Assembly (NCBI GenBank): GCA_002344005.1
Contig: DDTD01000065.1
Coordinates: 23,929-33,374 of the forward strand
Reading direction: 5' to 3'
Length of the DNA: 9,446 nucleotides
Source: Ignavibacteria bacterium UBA2373
GTDB taxonomy: Bacteria > Bacteroidota > Ignavibacteria > Kapaibacteriales > UBA961
Part shown: in pieces, positions 1 to 8,185 of the stretch
Layout of the letters: each line of letters opens with the position of its first letter
Position numbering within the stretch: the first letter of the stretch is position 1
Notes under the pieces: model-generated
Database searches by the model: none
What the model was told of the DNA's origin: nothing
The model's input: the letters and a program-made list of their open reading frames with translations, nothing else
Position numbers and translations under genes: made by a program

Positions 1-2272
1 AATTATTAGATGTAATAATTACATTACCTTTGAAATAGTTATTCAATCCTGCTTTTGGTTTTACAACAAAAGTATCAGGTGAAATAATATCAATATCCTC
101 CGTATTCACAACTTTGGGTTCAAGTCCTTTAGGAGAAACAATATAAACATGCTGATTAAATTTTTCGTTTAATCCTAAGTACTCGGCAATTTGGGTAACA
201 AATGAATATCGTTTTAATTCAGTTTTGTTTCTTTTTTTCTTTTGTTTTTGTTCAAATTCCTTCGATGACACAACCGTTGTTATCGGTAAACCATAGCCAT
301 TTTCACTCTGTGGTTTGGTGAGAAAGTCAACAAAGAATTTTTCTCTCTCATCAGCAAGGTTTTTATTGCTTTCTTCTTTTGCTTTGCTTCCTATAAGAAA
401 AATAGTATCATTAGTAATTTCTTTAGCTCTCAGTAATCCTGTCTTATGAATAGGATTATCATATTCATGATTTTCAACATCTTGCTTAAGCACTCTTAAG
501 TCTTCACCAATATCATCATACTCTTTTTTTATCTGAGAAGATCCATAATTGAAAAATACATAAGGAAAAATATATCGAGTCTTCTGATTTCGCTTTGTGC
601 TGTAATAAACAGTATCACCAACGGGAGTACCTTTTCTATCACGCATGACAATTTGTATTTCATTATTACCAATATTTTCATTACATTCACAAGTTTGCCA
701 ATTCCATTTTTCAAATTTCTTACACTGTTCAACTTTACAAGGCACAAGTTTTATATATTCACGTTCTATATTAACAATAAATATATTACCATTTTCAGTG
801 CATGGCTCCGGATTATCTTTAACTTCATCTTCAAGGTATATAGAATCACGAAGAATGCCCTTCTCTTTTGTCACTGTGTCTGTTTTGATATATGTATAAT
901 ATAATTTTCCGTTAAGTGTGTCAATTTTATCAGGTTTTGTTTTATAACTTGATGTTACTTTCTGATAAGTAGTTAATATTGTTTTAGTGTATGTACTAGA
1001 ATCTATTAATATTTTTTCCCTCTGTATCGTGGAATCCTTCACTAAAGAACATGTAATACTATCACGTAATGTCTCTTCTTTTTTGACTGTTTTCCATTCT
1101 TTCGGAAGAGGTGTATTACGTTCAGTAATTGAAGACTTAGTTACGACACCCGTTTCCGGTGATGTGTCTTCAGGAACTCTTTTCGGCTTTTCAATTTTTT
1201 TATAAAGACTATAATTTTGAACTAATGTATTAACAACTTTTTCAGAATATACCTCCTTGTTTAGATTTTCATTAACCAGCACAACTGAATCCCTAGTTAC
1301 TGTTGCAGAAATATACTCTATAGTATCTCGGCGTATATAATCTTCAATCAACATAATTTGACTTGGTTTTGACCCCAGCTCATACTGCAAAGACAATCCT
1401 GCACGCATCGTTTGAACTGTCCATACACGATTGTTCTCAATTTCTGGAAGCTGTTTAAGTAAAGAAGATTGAGAAAAGGGTAACTGCATATAATATGTAA
1501 ACTCAGGGGTTACTTTTATTCGCTCCGTTAATGGAATAGGTATAGCAAATGATAAAGTCACACCATTAATAAATAGAGAATTTCTTCTATCAGAGCCAAG
1601 TGTACTATCAACTCGACGAAAAGTACTTCCTATTGTGTTTCCGTTTTGATCAATATACGTAACATTGTCATCAGAATCAATGAGTTTTTCATCAAGCATA
1701 GCAGAAATATCTCCCATTCCTATTCCGCCTTCAATTCCAACACCAATGAGAAACGGTAATCGAGTAGGTTTGATACTATACCTTGGCTCAAAGGTTAAAA
1801 AGGAAGCAGTAGCATCAAGAGTGTGGCGGGAACTTAGATCAATCAATGTATTATCCGTCGGATTGCGGATTTTTCCGAGATACTCATCTTCACTTAACTG
1901 TGCATTCAACGTTCTATAGGATATTCTAAATTGAAGATTATCCTCAAAACTGAGTGTTTTGAAAAATGCCATTTCATACAGTAATCCCATTGCCAAACCA
2001 TTACCAGTTGTAACTTGATTGAACCCTGTGCAGCAACTTTTGAATCCGGGAAGAAATCGGAAAAGTTGATTATCAACCGAATGTTGTAAAAAATCATATC
2101 CTCCCCAGAAACCAAGTCTATGCTTTGTTGTTTCCTGAAGAGAATCGGTCTTTAGCTGTTTAACTTCACTTTTTAAAAGTAGTGGTTTTCCTGTACGTAA
2201 AGTTTGTCCTGATACAGCGATAACACTAATAAGAGAAAAAATTACAGTAAGTAATTTTAGATAAATATTCAT
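1..2272 (-). CDS. Outer-membrane beta-barrel protein with C-terminal OmpA-like domain (C-terminus cut by window edge)
   Basis: The frame is open without a stop from the ATG at 2272-2270 to the left edge, giving 757 codons with the end missing. Residues 1-22 are a signal peptide (hydrophobic core, cleavage probably VSG|Q). Residues ~43-298 look like a porin-type barrel: alternating beta strands, an early LPGFKSCCTGF loop (Cys80-Cys81) and repeated amphipathic strands ending LSLQYELG. Residues ~300-560 are a Ser/Thr-rich beta linker with repeated RDT/RDS motifs and five cysteines (491, 512, 517, 528, 530). Residues ~565-690 resemble an OmpA-like domain (VFFNYGSSQI, then NLADEREKFFVDFL). By eye alignment the Arg is kept (R643), but the peptidoglycan-contacting Asp is not. 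It is probably located in the outer membrane and co-transcribed with the double-OmpA gene 29 bp upstream. Barrel and OmpA assignments are by pattern only; the exact family is unknown to me. Confidence 0.8.
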   Translation of the reverse strand, partial: MNIYLKLLTVIFSLISVIAVSGQTLRTGKPLLLKSEVKQLKTDSLQETTKHRLGFWGGYDFLQHSVDNQLFRFLPGFKSCCTGFNQVTTGNGLAMGLLYEMAFFKTLSFEDNLQFRISYRTLNAQLSEDEYLGKIRNPTDNTLIDLSSRHTLDATASFLTFEPRYSIKPTRLPFLIGVGIEGGIGMGDISAMLDEKLIDSDDNVTYIDQNGNTIGSTFRRVDSTLGSDRRNSLFINGVTLSFAIPIPLTERIKVTPEFTYYMQLPFSQSSLLKQLPEIENNRVWTVQTMRAGLSLQYELGSKPSQIMLIEDYIRRDTIEYISATVTRDSVVLVNENLNKEVYSEKVVNTLVQNYSLYKKIEKPKRVPEDTSPETGVVTKSSITERNTPLPKEWKTVKKEETLRDSITCSLVKDSTIQREKILIDSSTYTKTILTTYQKVTSSYKTKPDKIDTLNGKLYYTYIKTDTVTKEKGILRDSIYLEDEVKDNPEPCTENGNIFIVNIEREYIKLVPCKVEQCKKFEKWNWQTCECNENIGNNEIQIVMRDRKGTPVGDTVYYSTKRNQKTRYIFPYVFFNYGSSQIKKEYDDIGEDLRVLKQDVENHEYDNPIHKTGLLRAKEITNDTIFLIGSKAKEESNKNLADEREKFFVDFLTKPQSENGYGLPITTVVSSKEFEQKQKKKRNKTELKRYSFVTQIAEYLGLNEKFNQHVYIVSPKGLEPKVVNTEDIDIISPDTFVVKPKAGLNNYFKGNVIITSNN

Positions 2273-2274
2273 TT

Positions 2275-2280
2275 CCACCT
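2275..2280 (-). promoter_or_regulatory. Ribosome binding site of the barrel/OmpA gene
   Basis: AGGTGG lies only 2 nt before the ATG at 2272, closer than the usual 5-9 nt. The start is still preferred because it opens a complete signal peptide and no other in-frame start sits at a better distance. Confidence 0.4.
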
Positions 2281-2301
2281 ACACAAAATTTTTAATTAAT
2301 G

Positions 2302-3855
2302 TTACCTGCCCAACAAGGGTAATGTTACTTCAATCTGTACGGTTCTACTATATGCTCTTCCTTGCGGTGTGGAATTATCTGTTTGTAAATCATTATCAGA
2401 TCCTTCACCAATATACTCAATTTTCGGTAGATCTTTAATTCCCTTCTTTTTTAATATTGATTCAATCTCATTTTTTGTTTCCTTTGCTCTTTTCTGAGAA
2501 AGTTCAAGATTGTATTTATTAGTACCAATCTTATCCGCAAATCCTGTAATTGTTATCTCTGTATTCTTTGATAAGTTTAATTGTTTTTGATTACAGACTG
2601 TCATAATTTGTTCTTTATCAATTGATCGCAATGATTCTTCACCGAAATCAAACAATTGCATCCAGTATGTATAAACATTTACTTTTTTACCTGTTTTCGG
2701 ATCATTCCTCACTCTTCTTTCACTTTTATCATCAACTTCAACAATGACTTCATAGGTATCAGACCGGATATAGTATTGTTTACCATTTTTATCATTAACA
2801 ATTATTATCCAATTGATATTAGCATCATTCAATGGATACTTCGTTTCGTCATCAAAATCGAATTTCCACGTAAACTTTTTGTAAGTTGGTTGTCTAATAC
2901 TATCTGCAGGGATATTTTTATTAGCCCCAATCATATCCATATCAATATCATTCTCAATAAGAATAGTATCACTATTAAATATGACCATCAAATCAATAGT
3001 TCGTATGCTATCTTTGAGTGAGTTATCAATATTAGGTGCAAAGCGAAAATGGTTAGCATACCCTTCAATAGATAAATTCTGAGTCTTATTTTCATCTGTA
3101 TATATAAAAGCTAATGGATGGGAGTCATCAGTTCCAGGATTAAATTTGATTACTTTTCTTTCTTCTATAGGATCAGTTAATATAAGTACTGTACGATTTT
3201 CTTGATCAATTTTAAGACTATCTTCCGGTAAAGATTTTCTCTTTATTTTCGGCGAATCTCCTACTAATGTTTTAATATAGTTTTCTTCTATACCCCACAC
3301 TTTTTTAAAATAGTCAGCAACAGTTTGTGCTCTCTGTTTTGAGAGAGTGTCACTTTGATGTTGTTTTATTTCATTGATGGTTGAATATCCATAAAGATAT
3401 AAATAATGCTGAATTTTTGCATCAGCTTGCCGATCATTTTCTATAACTCTAAGAAATCTCTTTGCAATAATATCTAACACATACCTGTAAGCTAGTATTC
3501 TCTGCTCACCGTTGTTATGATTTTTCACTAAAAAACTAAGTGTTGATTCTTCATCAAAAGATTGTGATTCTTGGGAATTCTTAAACATATTATATATTGA
3601 GGTATCAAGCAAAGCAGTATTCTCTTCAAAATACACCTGATTTAGGAGAGGACGAATAAGTCTTTCTTTTTTTACAACAACTTTTACTCTACGCTCACAA
3701 GGTTGATGCTTCTTACCTAATTTATCAATATAATACGATGTAATATCACAATCCACTTTACCATTCAACCAGATAGGTAATGGATCACCTTTTTGACTCA
3801 GAACTGTCGATAGTTGAATATATAGAAATAATACATATATAAATAAACGTTTCAT
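2302..3855 (-). CDS. Secreted protein with two OmpA-like domains
   Basis: This 517-residue protein begins with a signal peptide (1-20, VLS|Q). A first, degenerate OmpA-like domain spans ~69-228: LNQVYFEENTALL, YLYGYS, LSKQRAQTVADYF, NRTVLIL. A beta-rich, probably Ig-like stretch follows at ~235-395. A classical OmpA/MotB-type C-terminal domain spans ~398-511: FDFGEES, ITITGFADKIGTNKYN, LSQKRA, GEGSDND, NSTPQGRAYSRTVQIEV. In this last domain D441 and R456 are 15 residues apart, as in the known diaminopimelate-binding pair of OmpA, so it should bind peptidoglycan. In the first domain the Asp position is occupied by Thr (about T159) while R175 is kept. The protein is expected in the periplasm or outer membrane, anchoring its partners to the wall. 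It sits 31 bp after the PEGA gene and 29 bp before the barrel gene. OmpA identity is strong; the role in a complex is inferred. Confidence 0.9.
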   Translation of the reverse strand: MKRLFIYVLFLYIQLSTVLSQKGDPLPIWLNGKVDCDITSYYIDKLGKKHQPCERRVKVVVKKERLIRPLLNQVYFEENTALLDTSIYNMFKNSQESQSFDEESTLSFLVKNHNNGEQRILAYRYVLDIIAKRFLRVIENDRQADAKIQHYLYLYGYSTINEIKQHQSDTLSKQRAQTVADYFKKVWGIEENYIKTLVGDSPKIKRKSLPEDSLKIDQENRTVLILTDPIEERKVIKFNPGTDDSHPLAFIYTDENKTQNLSIEGYANHFRFAPNIDNSLKDSIRTIDLMVIFNSDTILIENDIDMDMIGANKNIPADSIRQPTYKKFTWKFDFDDETKYPLNDANINWIIIVNDKNGKQYYIRSDTYEVIVEVDDKSERRVRNDPKTGKKVNVYTYWMQLFDFGEESLRSIDKEQIMTVCNQKQLNLSKNTEITITGFADKIGTNKYNLELSQKRAKETKNEIESILKKKGIKDLPKIEYIGEGSDNDLQTDNSTPQGRAYSRTVQIEVTLPLLGR

Positions 3856-3863
3856 TAAATTTA

Positions 3864-3869
3864 CCCCTC
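3864..3869 (-). promoter_or_regulatory. Ribosome binding site of the double-OmpA gene
   Basis: GAGGGG, 8 nt before the ATG at 3855, lies in the short gap after the PEGA-protein stop. It supports the chosen start and independent initiation within the operon. Confidence 0.6.
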
Positions 3870-3886
3870 ATTATTTAATTAGTATT

Positions 3887-5770
3887 TTACTTAACTTCTG
3901 AAATATACTGTTCACACTGTCGTATCTTCCGAGTTTCTTCTTTTAGAGCATCTTTATCTTCTTTTACAAAATCATAATTGTAATTATTAATATACTCTTG
4001 ACAAGCAGTTATTAAATTCTCTCCGGCTTTCTTTCTGTCTGTATCATACACTTCAATTCTACCGTCTTCATCTTTATATTTTGTATTTTTTAAGACTATG
4101 TAATAGAGGTAATAGCTCCTTACGATTTTAAATCTCAAGCTCTCCAGCTTCGAGTTGTACCGATTGTATAATTCTTTTTGTTTCTTTCTATCAATACTTG
4201 TATATTTAATCTTAGCTTTTGTAAAGTATTCAATTGCTTTTTCAAAACGTTGTATTATAAGATAATTGTCTTCAATCACAGATTTACCATCTGCATAGTA
4301 CGTTTCTGCTATCAATTCATCTATATCATAATACTTTGCATCGCTTGCTTCGACAGACATTTTTGAATCACCGAGAATTGACTCAAAATATTTTCTGCCA
4401 TTACTGTAATATTGTATAGCATTATCATCATTGAATGTTGCTAATCGTAAAAATGACTTTCCAATAAGATAATAACGTAATGTTCTTAATTCTACAGATA
4501 AATCACGTTCATTACAATCGTCTTGGAAAACATTTTCTGTTTTCAAATAACAAAGAGTTTTTATAAGGTTAGTGAACTCATACTCTAGTCCCTCATTTTT
4601 TCTAAAAACTTTTTCCGCTTGCTTGATAGATTCTTCGCATCTTCCGCCACCACCCAAGTATATATACTTTGTTTTGAAATTGGGATCATTGTCCTGACCG
4701 GATACTTTAAATTTCTTCTTTATTTTTCCATAGACCAGCATTACTTCTGAGCCGGATGATGTTGATGGTATTGTCAAAGTAGCCGGTGTTTTCTGCGCTT
4801 CTTTTTTCCCATTGACATAGATTTCAACATTTCCTGAAGGCTCTGTTTCAATATTGATTTTACCCGGAGGTATGATTTTTAACAACTCAACTCTATCTTC
4901 GATAATTGACTTATTTAAAGCAGTTGCAAAGTCTATTGTGTAGGATTTTGAAATTGTACCATAACCGCTCTTTGATATTTTCACTGTAACTGTTTCATTC
5001 ATCTTAGCTTCAAAATCAATAATGCTGCTTCCGCCTTGAGCTTTTACTTTCATTCCCTTTATACTAATTTCTGCATCTTCCGGTGCAACAGACTTTAACT
5101 CATAAGATAATCGAAGCATTTCTTCTTTCTGACCACCACTACTGCCTGAGGCAATGTCTTCTTTTGTGGTTTCAACATTTAGTTTGCGTTTGACTTTACC
5201 TGATAATTTCTCTTCATTGGTAATTTCAATACTACGCTCTATCACTTTTGCAGAGCCTTGTTTTGCCACTACTATTGACAATACATTGCCTTGTATTGTA
5301 TCACGAAACTGTATTTTCCCTTTTTCATCGGAAGGGATTTCTTCTTTATTATAGACAATATAGCCTTGTATAGGGTTAATACCCTCATAAAGCTCAAAAT
5401 CAAACAATAGAGCTCGTTTTGCTGATTTTAAACTTTCATCGGCAATGAAAATGACATCTTTGTTAATATATCCTTTATCAATAATTTCTTTCGTAATCAA
5501 AAGAGTATCTGTTTTTTGCAGGTCATCTTTAGAGACAGATAAAAGAAGTCTATCATTTTCAAGAACAGATACTTCATCAAAAACAACATTCCCTTCTTTA
5601 TTTGTGCTGTGACGTTCACCCTTAATATCAATAATAAAATTTTCTTGGGGTATTTTTCCAATAAACACACTTACAGTCACACTCACTGAATGATAACGTC
5701 CCCAAAACAACCAATATAATCCTCCTAAAAAGACAATACACAATAGAAGATAGACTAATGTTTTTTTCAT
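3887..5770 (-). CDS. Inner-membrane-anchored protein with tandem beta-sandwich/PEGA-like repeats and helical C-terminus
   Basis: This 627-residue protein has a short basic N-terminus and one membrane segment (~4-23), without a clear cleavage site, so it is probably anchored in the inner membrane and faces the periplasm. About four beta-sandwich-like units follow: ~30-108, ~120-199, ~218-297 and ~303-372. The last fits PEGA best (INIETEPSGNVEIYVNGKK, then TPATLTI). A glycine run and Cys (GGGGRC, 373-378) mark the switch to an all-helical, charged region (~379-627) resembling TPR-like helices, for example RFEKAIEYFTKAKIKYTS. Cysteines at 378, 407, 419, 590 and 619 could pair. Its start overlaps the kinase-like gene's stop (ATGA), implying translational coupling and a joint complex. 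PEGA and the membrane segment are moderately certain; TPR is only a resemblance. I do not know the family. Confidence 0.85.
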   Translation of the reverse strand: MKKTLVYLLLCIVFLGGLYWLFWGRYHSVSVTVSVFIGKIPQENFIIDIKGERHSTNKEGNVVFDEVSVLENDRLLLSVSKDDLQKTDTLLITKEIIDKGYINKDVIFIADESLKSAKRALLFDFELYEGINPIQGYIVYNKEEIPSDEKGKIQFRDTIQGNVLSIVVAKQGSAKVIERSIEITNEEKLSGKVKRKLNVETTKEDIASGSSGGQKEEMLRLSYELKSVAPEDAEISIKGMKVKAQGGSSIIDFEAKMNETVTVKISKSGYGTISKSYTIDFATALNKSIIEDRVELLKIIPPGKINIETEPSGNVEIYVNGKKEAQKTPATLTIPSTSSGSEVMLVYGKIKKKFKVSGQDNDPNFKTKYIYLGGGGRCEESIKQAEKVFRKNEGLEYEFTNLIKTLCYLKTENVFQDDCNERDLSVELRTLRYYLIGKSFLRLATFNDDNAIQYYSNGRKYFESILGDSKMSVEASDAKYYDIDELIAETYYADGKSVIEDNYLIIQRFEKAIEYFTKAKIKYTSIDRKKQKELYNRYNSKLESLRFKIVRSYYLYYIVLKNTKYKDEDGRIEVYDTDRKKAGENLITACQEYINNYNYDFVKEDKDALKEETRKIRQCEQYISEVK

Positions 5771-8097
5771 AATTCTTCCTGCTGAATAGACTCATTATCA
5801 ATTTTCAAGCGTATGACATTAATCAGATCTTTGGGTTGCTTTACTTGTATAGATTTTTTTCTTATACCAATAATAGATTGATACTCAACATCTATTCTTG
5901 GCTTTGTTTTCCAGAAATCGCAAGGGTTTTCAAAAACCGTTGTCACCACTTCGCCCGAAACATTCGTATAGTTGATAGGTTTTTCGTTAATTAATACTTT
6001 AGCATTATTCATTGCTTTTCCACTGCCATTGACAATTTGGATTGTATATGCAGTCGGTGGTATTGTACAGTCGCCACCTCCGCCTCCGCCACCATTTTTT
6101 GCTTTTTCAATCGGGAATTCAATAGATTTTCCTTGAGCTTTTGTAAGTGTTTGTTCAGGAGGATTCTGTAACTTAAATCTATCTTGTAAATCTGTTTCAA
6201 AAGTAATCTTCATTAAAGAGCTATCTTCTACTCGATAATGAATAGCGTAACTTTCATTAAAGACAAGATCGCGTACCTCGAAATTACCATTACTGGTTTC
6301 TTGCATCTTAATCTCTTTATCAAAGGCTCTCCCCTGTTTAAGTATTACTTGTGCACTCTTTGAAGCTTTGCCAATATTGTCCGCTACATATACCTTGAGA
6401 GTAATTGTCTTGGGTTCTTTACTGCCCACAGGTATCTGAAACATACTTTTTGCGGAAGGAACATGAAAAGTAATATCATTTTCAACTACAGGACGCAAGA
6501 AGATATTAACCTTTTTATTGAATTCACGAGTTTTACCGACATCCAAAATTGTTTCTTGTCCTAAATATTTATCAGTATTTGGATTAATTTTTACTTTAAA
6601 TCGTATCTTTTCAGGCTTAAACCAGCGATAGAAATAATCAAATTTTACAATACCATCTCTGTCTGACGATAAAATCATAGCTCCTTCTTGATCTTCTCCA
6701 TCCTTAACATTGTTATTAGTCATTTTTAGGTCGGTTATACGATTGCCGTCATAATCTATCGCTTCAATATCTACTATGACATTTCCTATACCCGGACGTG
6801 GAATTCTATCTGACCATTCGACAATATTGAGAAAGACAGTACCTTCTGTTGGTAAAAATATGAAATACCATATTCCTATAGCTAATAACCCAATAAATAG
6901 TAATGTTTTTTTGACAACTTTTTTGGGCGTATTTAATCCGTTTTTAATTATTTCAAATAGCCAAGTAAAAAACCACAGGAGCAAAGCTCCGGAAAAAGCA
7001 AAAAGATATTGTGGAGCTAATTGAAATTTTGGTAAGCGAGAACGTAATGATGGTTTCCTTGATGCAGCCCCCTCTTCTTTACCGGATTCTTTCTGTGAAC
7101 TTAGTGTGACATCACTTTCTCGTACATACTCACGTAATGAGCGTTCTGTACGAACCTGAGAGAATATATCTTCACTTTTTTGACTTACAAAACCTACCAT
7201 TGTCTGTTGAGTGATAGTTTCAAGTGCTGTCACTAAATCGGCAACATTCGCATACCGATTGTGGATATTTTCATCCAATCCCTTAGCTATAATTACTCCT
7301 TGCTGTGATTCATCAGAAGGGGAATAATTGGTTGAACCTGTCACACAATATAGATATAACATTGCGGCTGCAAATACATCCGAAGAAGGTGTATAAATAG
7401 GCTCATTGCGAATATCTTCCGGAGAATAAAAAGGTGCCTTTTTTTCTCGTACTTCTTCTGAAAAAAGCATTGTAGAATATGGAATACCAATATCAACTAA
7501 TGTATAGATGAACCCACTTCCCTTTTGCTGAATAATAATATTTTGCGGTGAAAATTCACGTAACCATATTCTTTCATTATGACAACGAGTAATAATAGGT
7601 AAGAGTTGTTTTATACAATCCAATGCCATGGCATGAGATATTCTACCGCCATTGCGGCGAATATATTCTTGCAATGAGATACCATCCTCCAATAATCCTT
7701 GCACAATATAAGGGCGTAATTCTCCATTGAAATTTGCAATACGATGCTCAACAGGAGCAAAATAAGAAGTTGAATCTTCGCGATTGTATATAAACTCGAG
7801 TATCGAAGCTTTTTGATGAAATTGTTCACAAATATCCCGATTATAGATCCAATCTTTCTTTAGGACACGTAACACCACTTTTCTTCCGGTTTCGCTTTGC
7901 ACTGCACCAAAAGAAGTTGCATATTCCCCATGAGAAACAATATCAGTGAAAGTAAATTCGGGAATACAGTTCTTATTTGCCAAGAACCAATGTTCATCGT
8001 TTGATAACAGATATGGTACTTTCTTCACTCGAAAAAATTTATACCATACTGCAATCGCTATTATTACCACTACGACACTAATGTAAACGTAAATCAT
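5767..8097 (-). CDS. Membrane-anchored Ser/Thr protein kinase-like protein, probable pseudokinase, with C-terminal beta-sandwich domains
   Basis: This 776-residue protein starts with a membrane segment (~2-20) followed by basic FFRVKK. Residues ~48-298 have the protein-kinase layout: a loop near GEYATSFGAV, beta-3 VVLRVLKK, catalytic-loop equivalent LREFSPQN (179-186), VDIG (D202, G204), SPE (225-227), F-helix SSDVF (D240) and the late NRYANVADLVTAL. The beta-3 Lys is Arg (R77), the C-helix Glu is Lys (about K96), and the HRD Asp is Glu (E181). The Asn and the DFG-type Asp remain, so it is probably catalytically dead or weak. Two hydrophobic segments follow (~364-384 and ~398-415). Next come beta-sandwich regions (~419-536, ~540-665), a Gly7-Asp-Cys linker (669-677) and a carboxypeptidase-regulatory-like domain (~684-764). 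Membrane kinases with external domains occur in T6SS control (PpkA); a PAAR gene lies 88 bp upstream. The fold is fairly certain, activity and location of the C-terminus are not. Confidence 0.85.
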   Translation of the reverse strand: MIYVYISVVVVIIAIAVWYKFFRVKKVPYLLSNDEHWFLANKNCIPEFTFTDIVSHGEYATSFGAVQSETGRKVVLRVLKKDWIYNRDICEQFHQKASILEFIYNREDSTSYFAPVEHRIANFNGELRPYIVQGLLEDGISLQEYIRRNGGRISHAMALDCIKQLLPIITRCHNERIWLREFSPQNIIIQQKGSGFIYTLVDIGIPYSTMLFSEEVREKKAPFYSPEDIRNEPIYTPSSDVFAAAMLYLYCVTGSTNYSPSDESQQGVIIAKGLDENIHNRYANVADLVTALETITQQTMVGFVSQKSEDIFSQVRTERSLREYVRESDVTLSSQKESGKEEGAASRKPSLRSRLPKFQLAPQYLFAFSGALLLWFFTWLFEIIKNGLNTPKKVVKKTLLFIGLLAIGIWYFIFLPTEGTVFLNIVEWSDRIPRPGIGNVIVDIEAIDYDGNRITDLKMTNNNVKDGEDQEGAMILSSDRDGIVKFDYFYRWFKPEKIRFKVKINPNTDKYLGQETILDVGKTREFNKKVNIFLRPVVENDITFHVPSAKSMFQIPVGSKEPKTITLKVYVADNIGKASKSAQVILKQGRAFDKEIKMQETSNGNFEVRDLVFNESYAIHYRVEDSSLMKITFETDLQDRFKLQNPPEQTLTKAQGKSIEFPIEKAKNGGGGGGGDCTIPPTAYTIQIVNGSGKAMNNAKVLINEKPINYTNVSGEVVTTVFENPCDFWKTKPRIDVEYQSIIGIRKKSIQVKQPKDLINVIRLKIDNESIQQEEL
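5775..5780 (-). promoter_or_regulatory. Ribosome binding site of the PEGA-like gene, inside the kinase-like gene
   Basis: AGGAAG lies 4 nt before the ATG at 5770, within the last codons of the upstream gene. Together with the ATGA stop/start overlap it supports translational coupling. Confidence 0.5.
6073..6093 (-). repeat. Glycine-codon tract (seven GGN codons)
   Basis: Seven consecutive glycine codons alternate mostly between GGA, GGC and GGT and encode a flexible linker before Asp-Cys in the kinase-like protein. A shorter four-glycine run followed by Arg-Cys occurs at 4643-4654 in the neighbouring PEGA-like gene. Such G-rich tracts can vary in length by slippage. Confidence 0.7.
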
Positions 8098-8185
8098 TTC
8101 TTTTTTGCTAATAAGTTATACTAAATGCTGTTCCTATTTTCCATCAATATACAAATAATTAATGTTTTCTGCATTACTTTAGATA

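Noticed and set aside
2656..3021. 121-codon plus-strand open frame
   Set aside because: It lies opposite the well-supported double-OmpA gene, has a composition of reversed AT-rich codons (Ile/Asn/Phe-rich), and shows no motif.
2302..3855. Flagellar MotB or T9SS PorE assignment for the double-OmpA protein
   Set aside because: It has a signal peptide and no retained membrane helix or plug as in MotB, and no TPR/propeller as in PorE; only the generic OmpA domain is shared.
8118..8147. TTGATG - 18 bases - TAGTAT as promoter of the kinase-like gene
   Set aside because: Both boxes match only partly, and FCB-group bacteria use different promoter consensus sequences; not enough to call.
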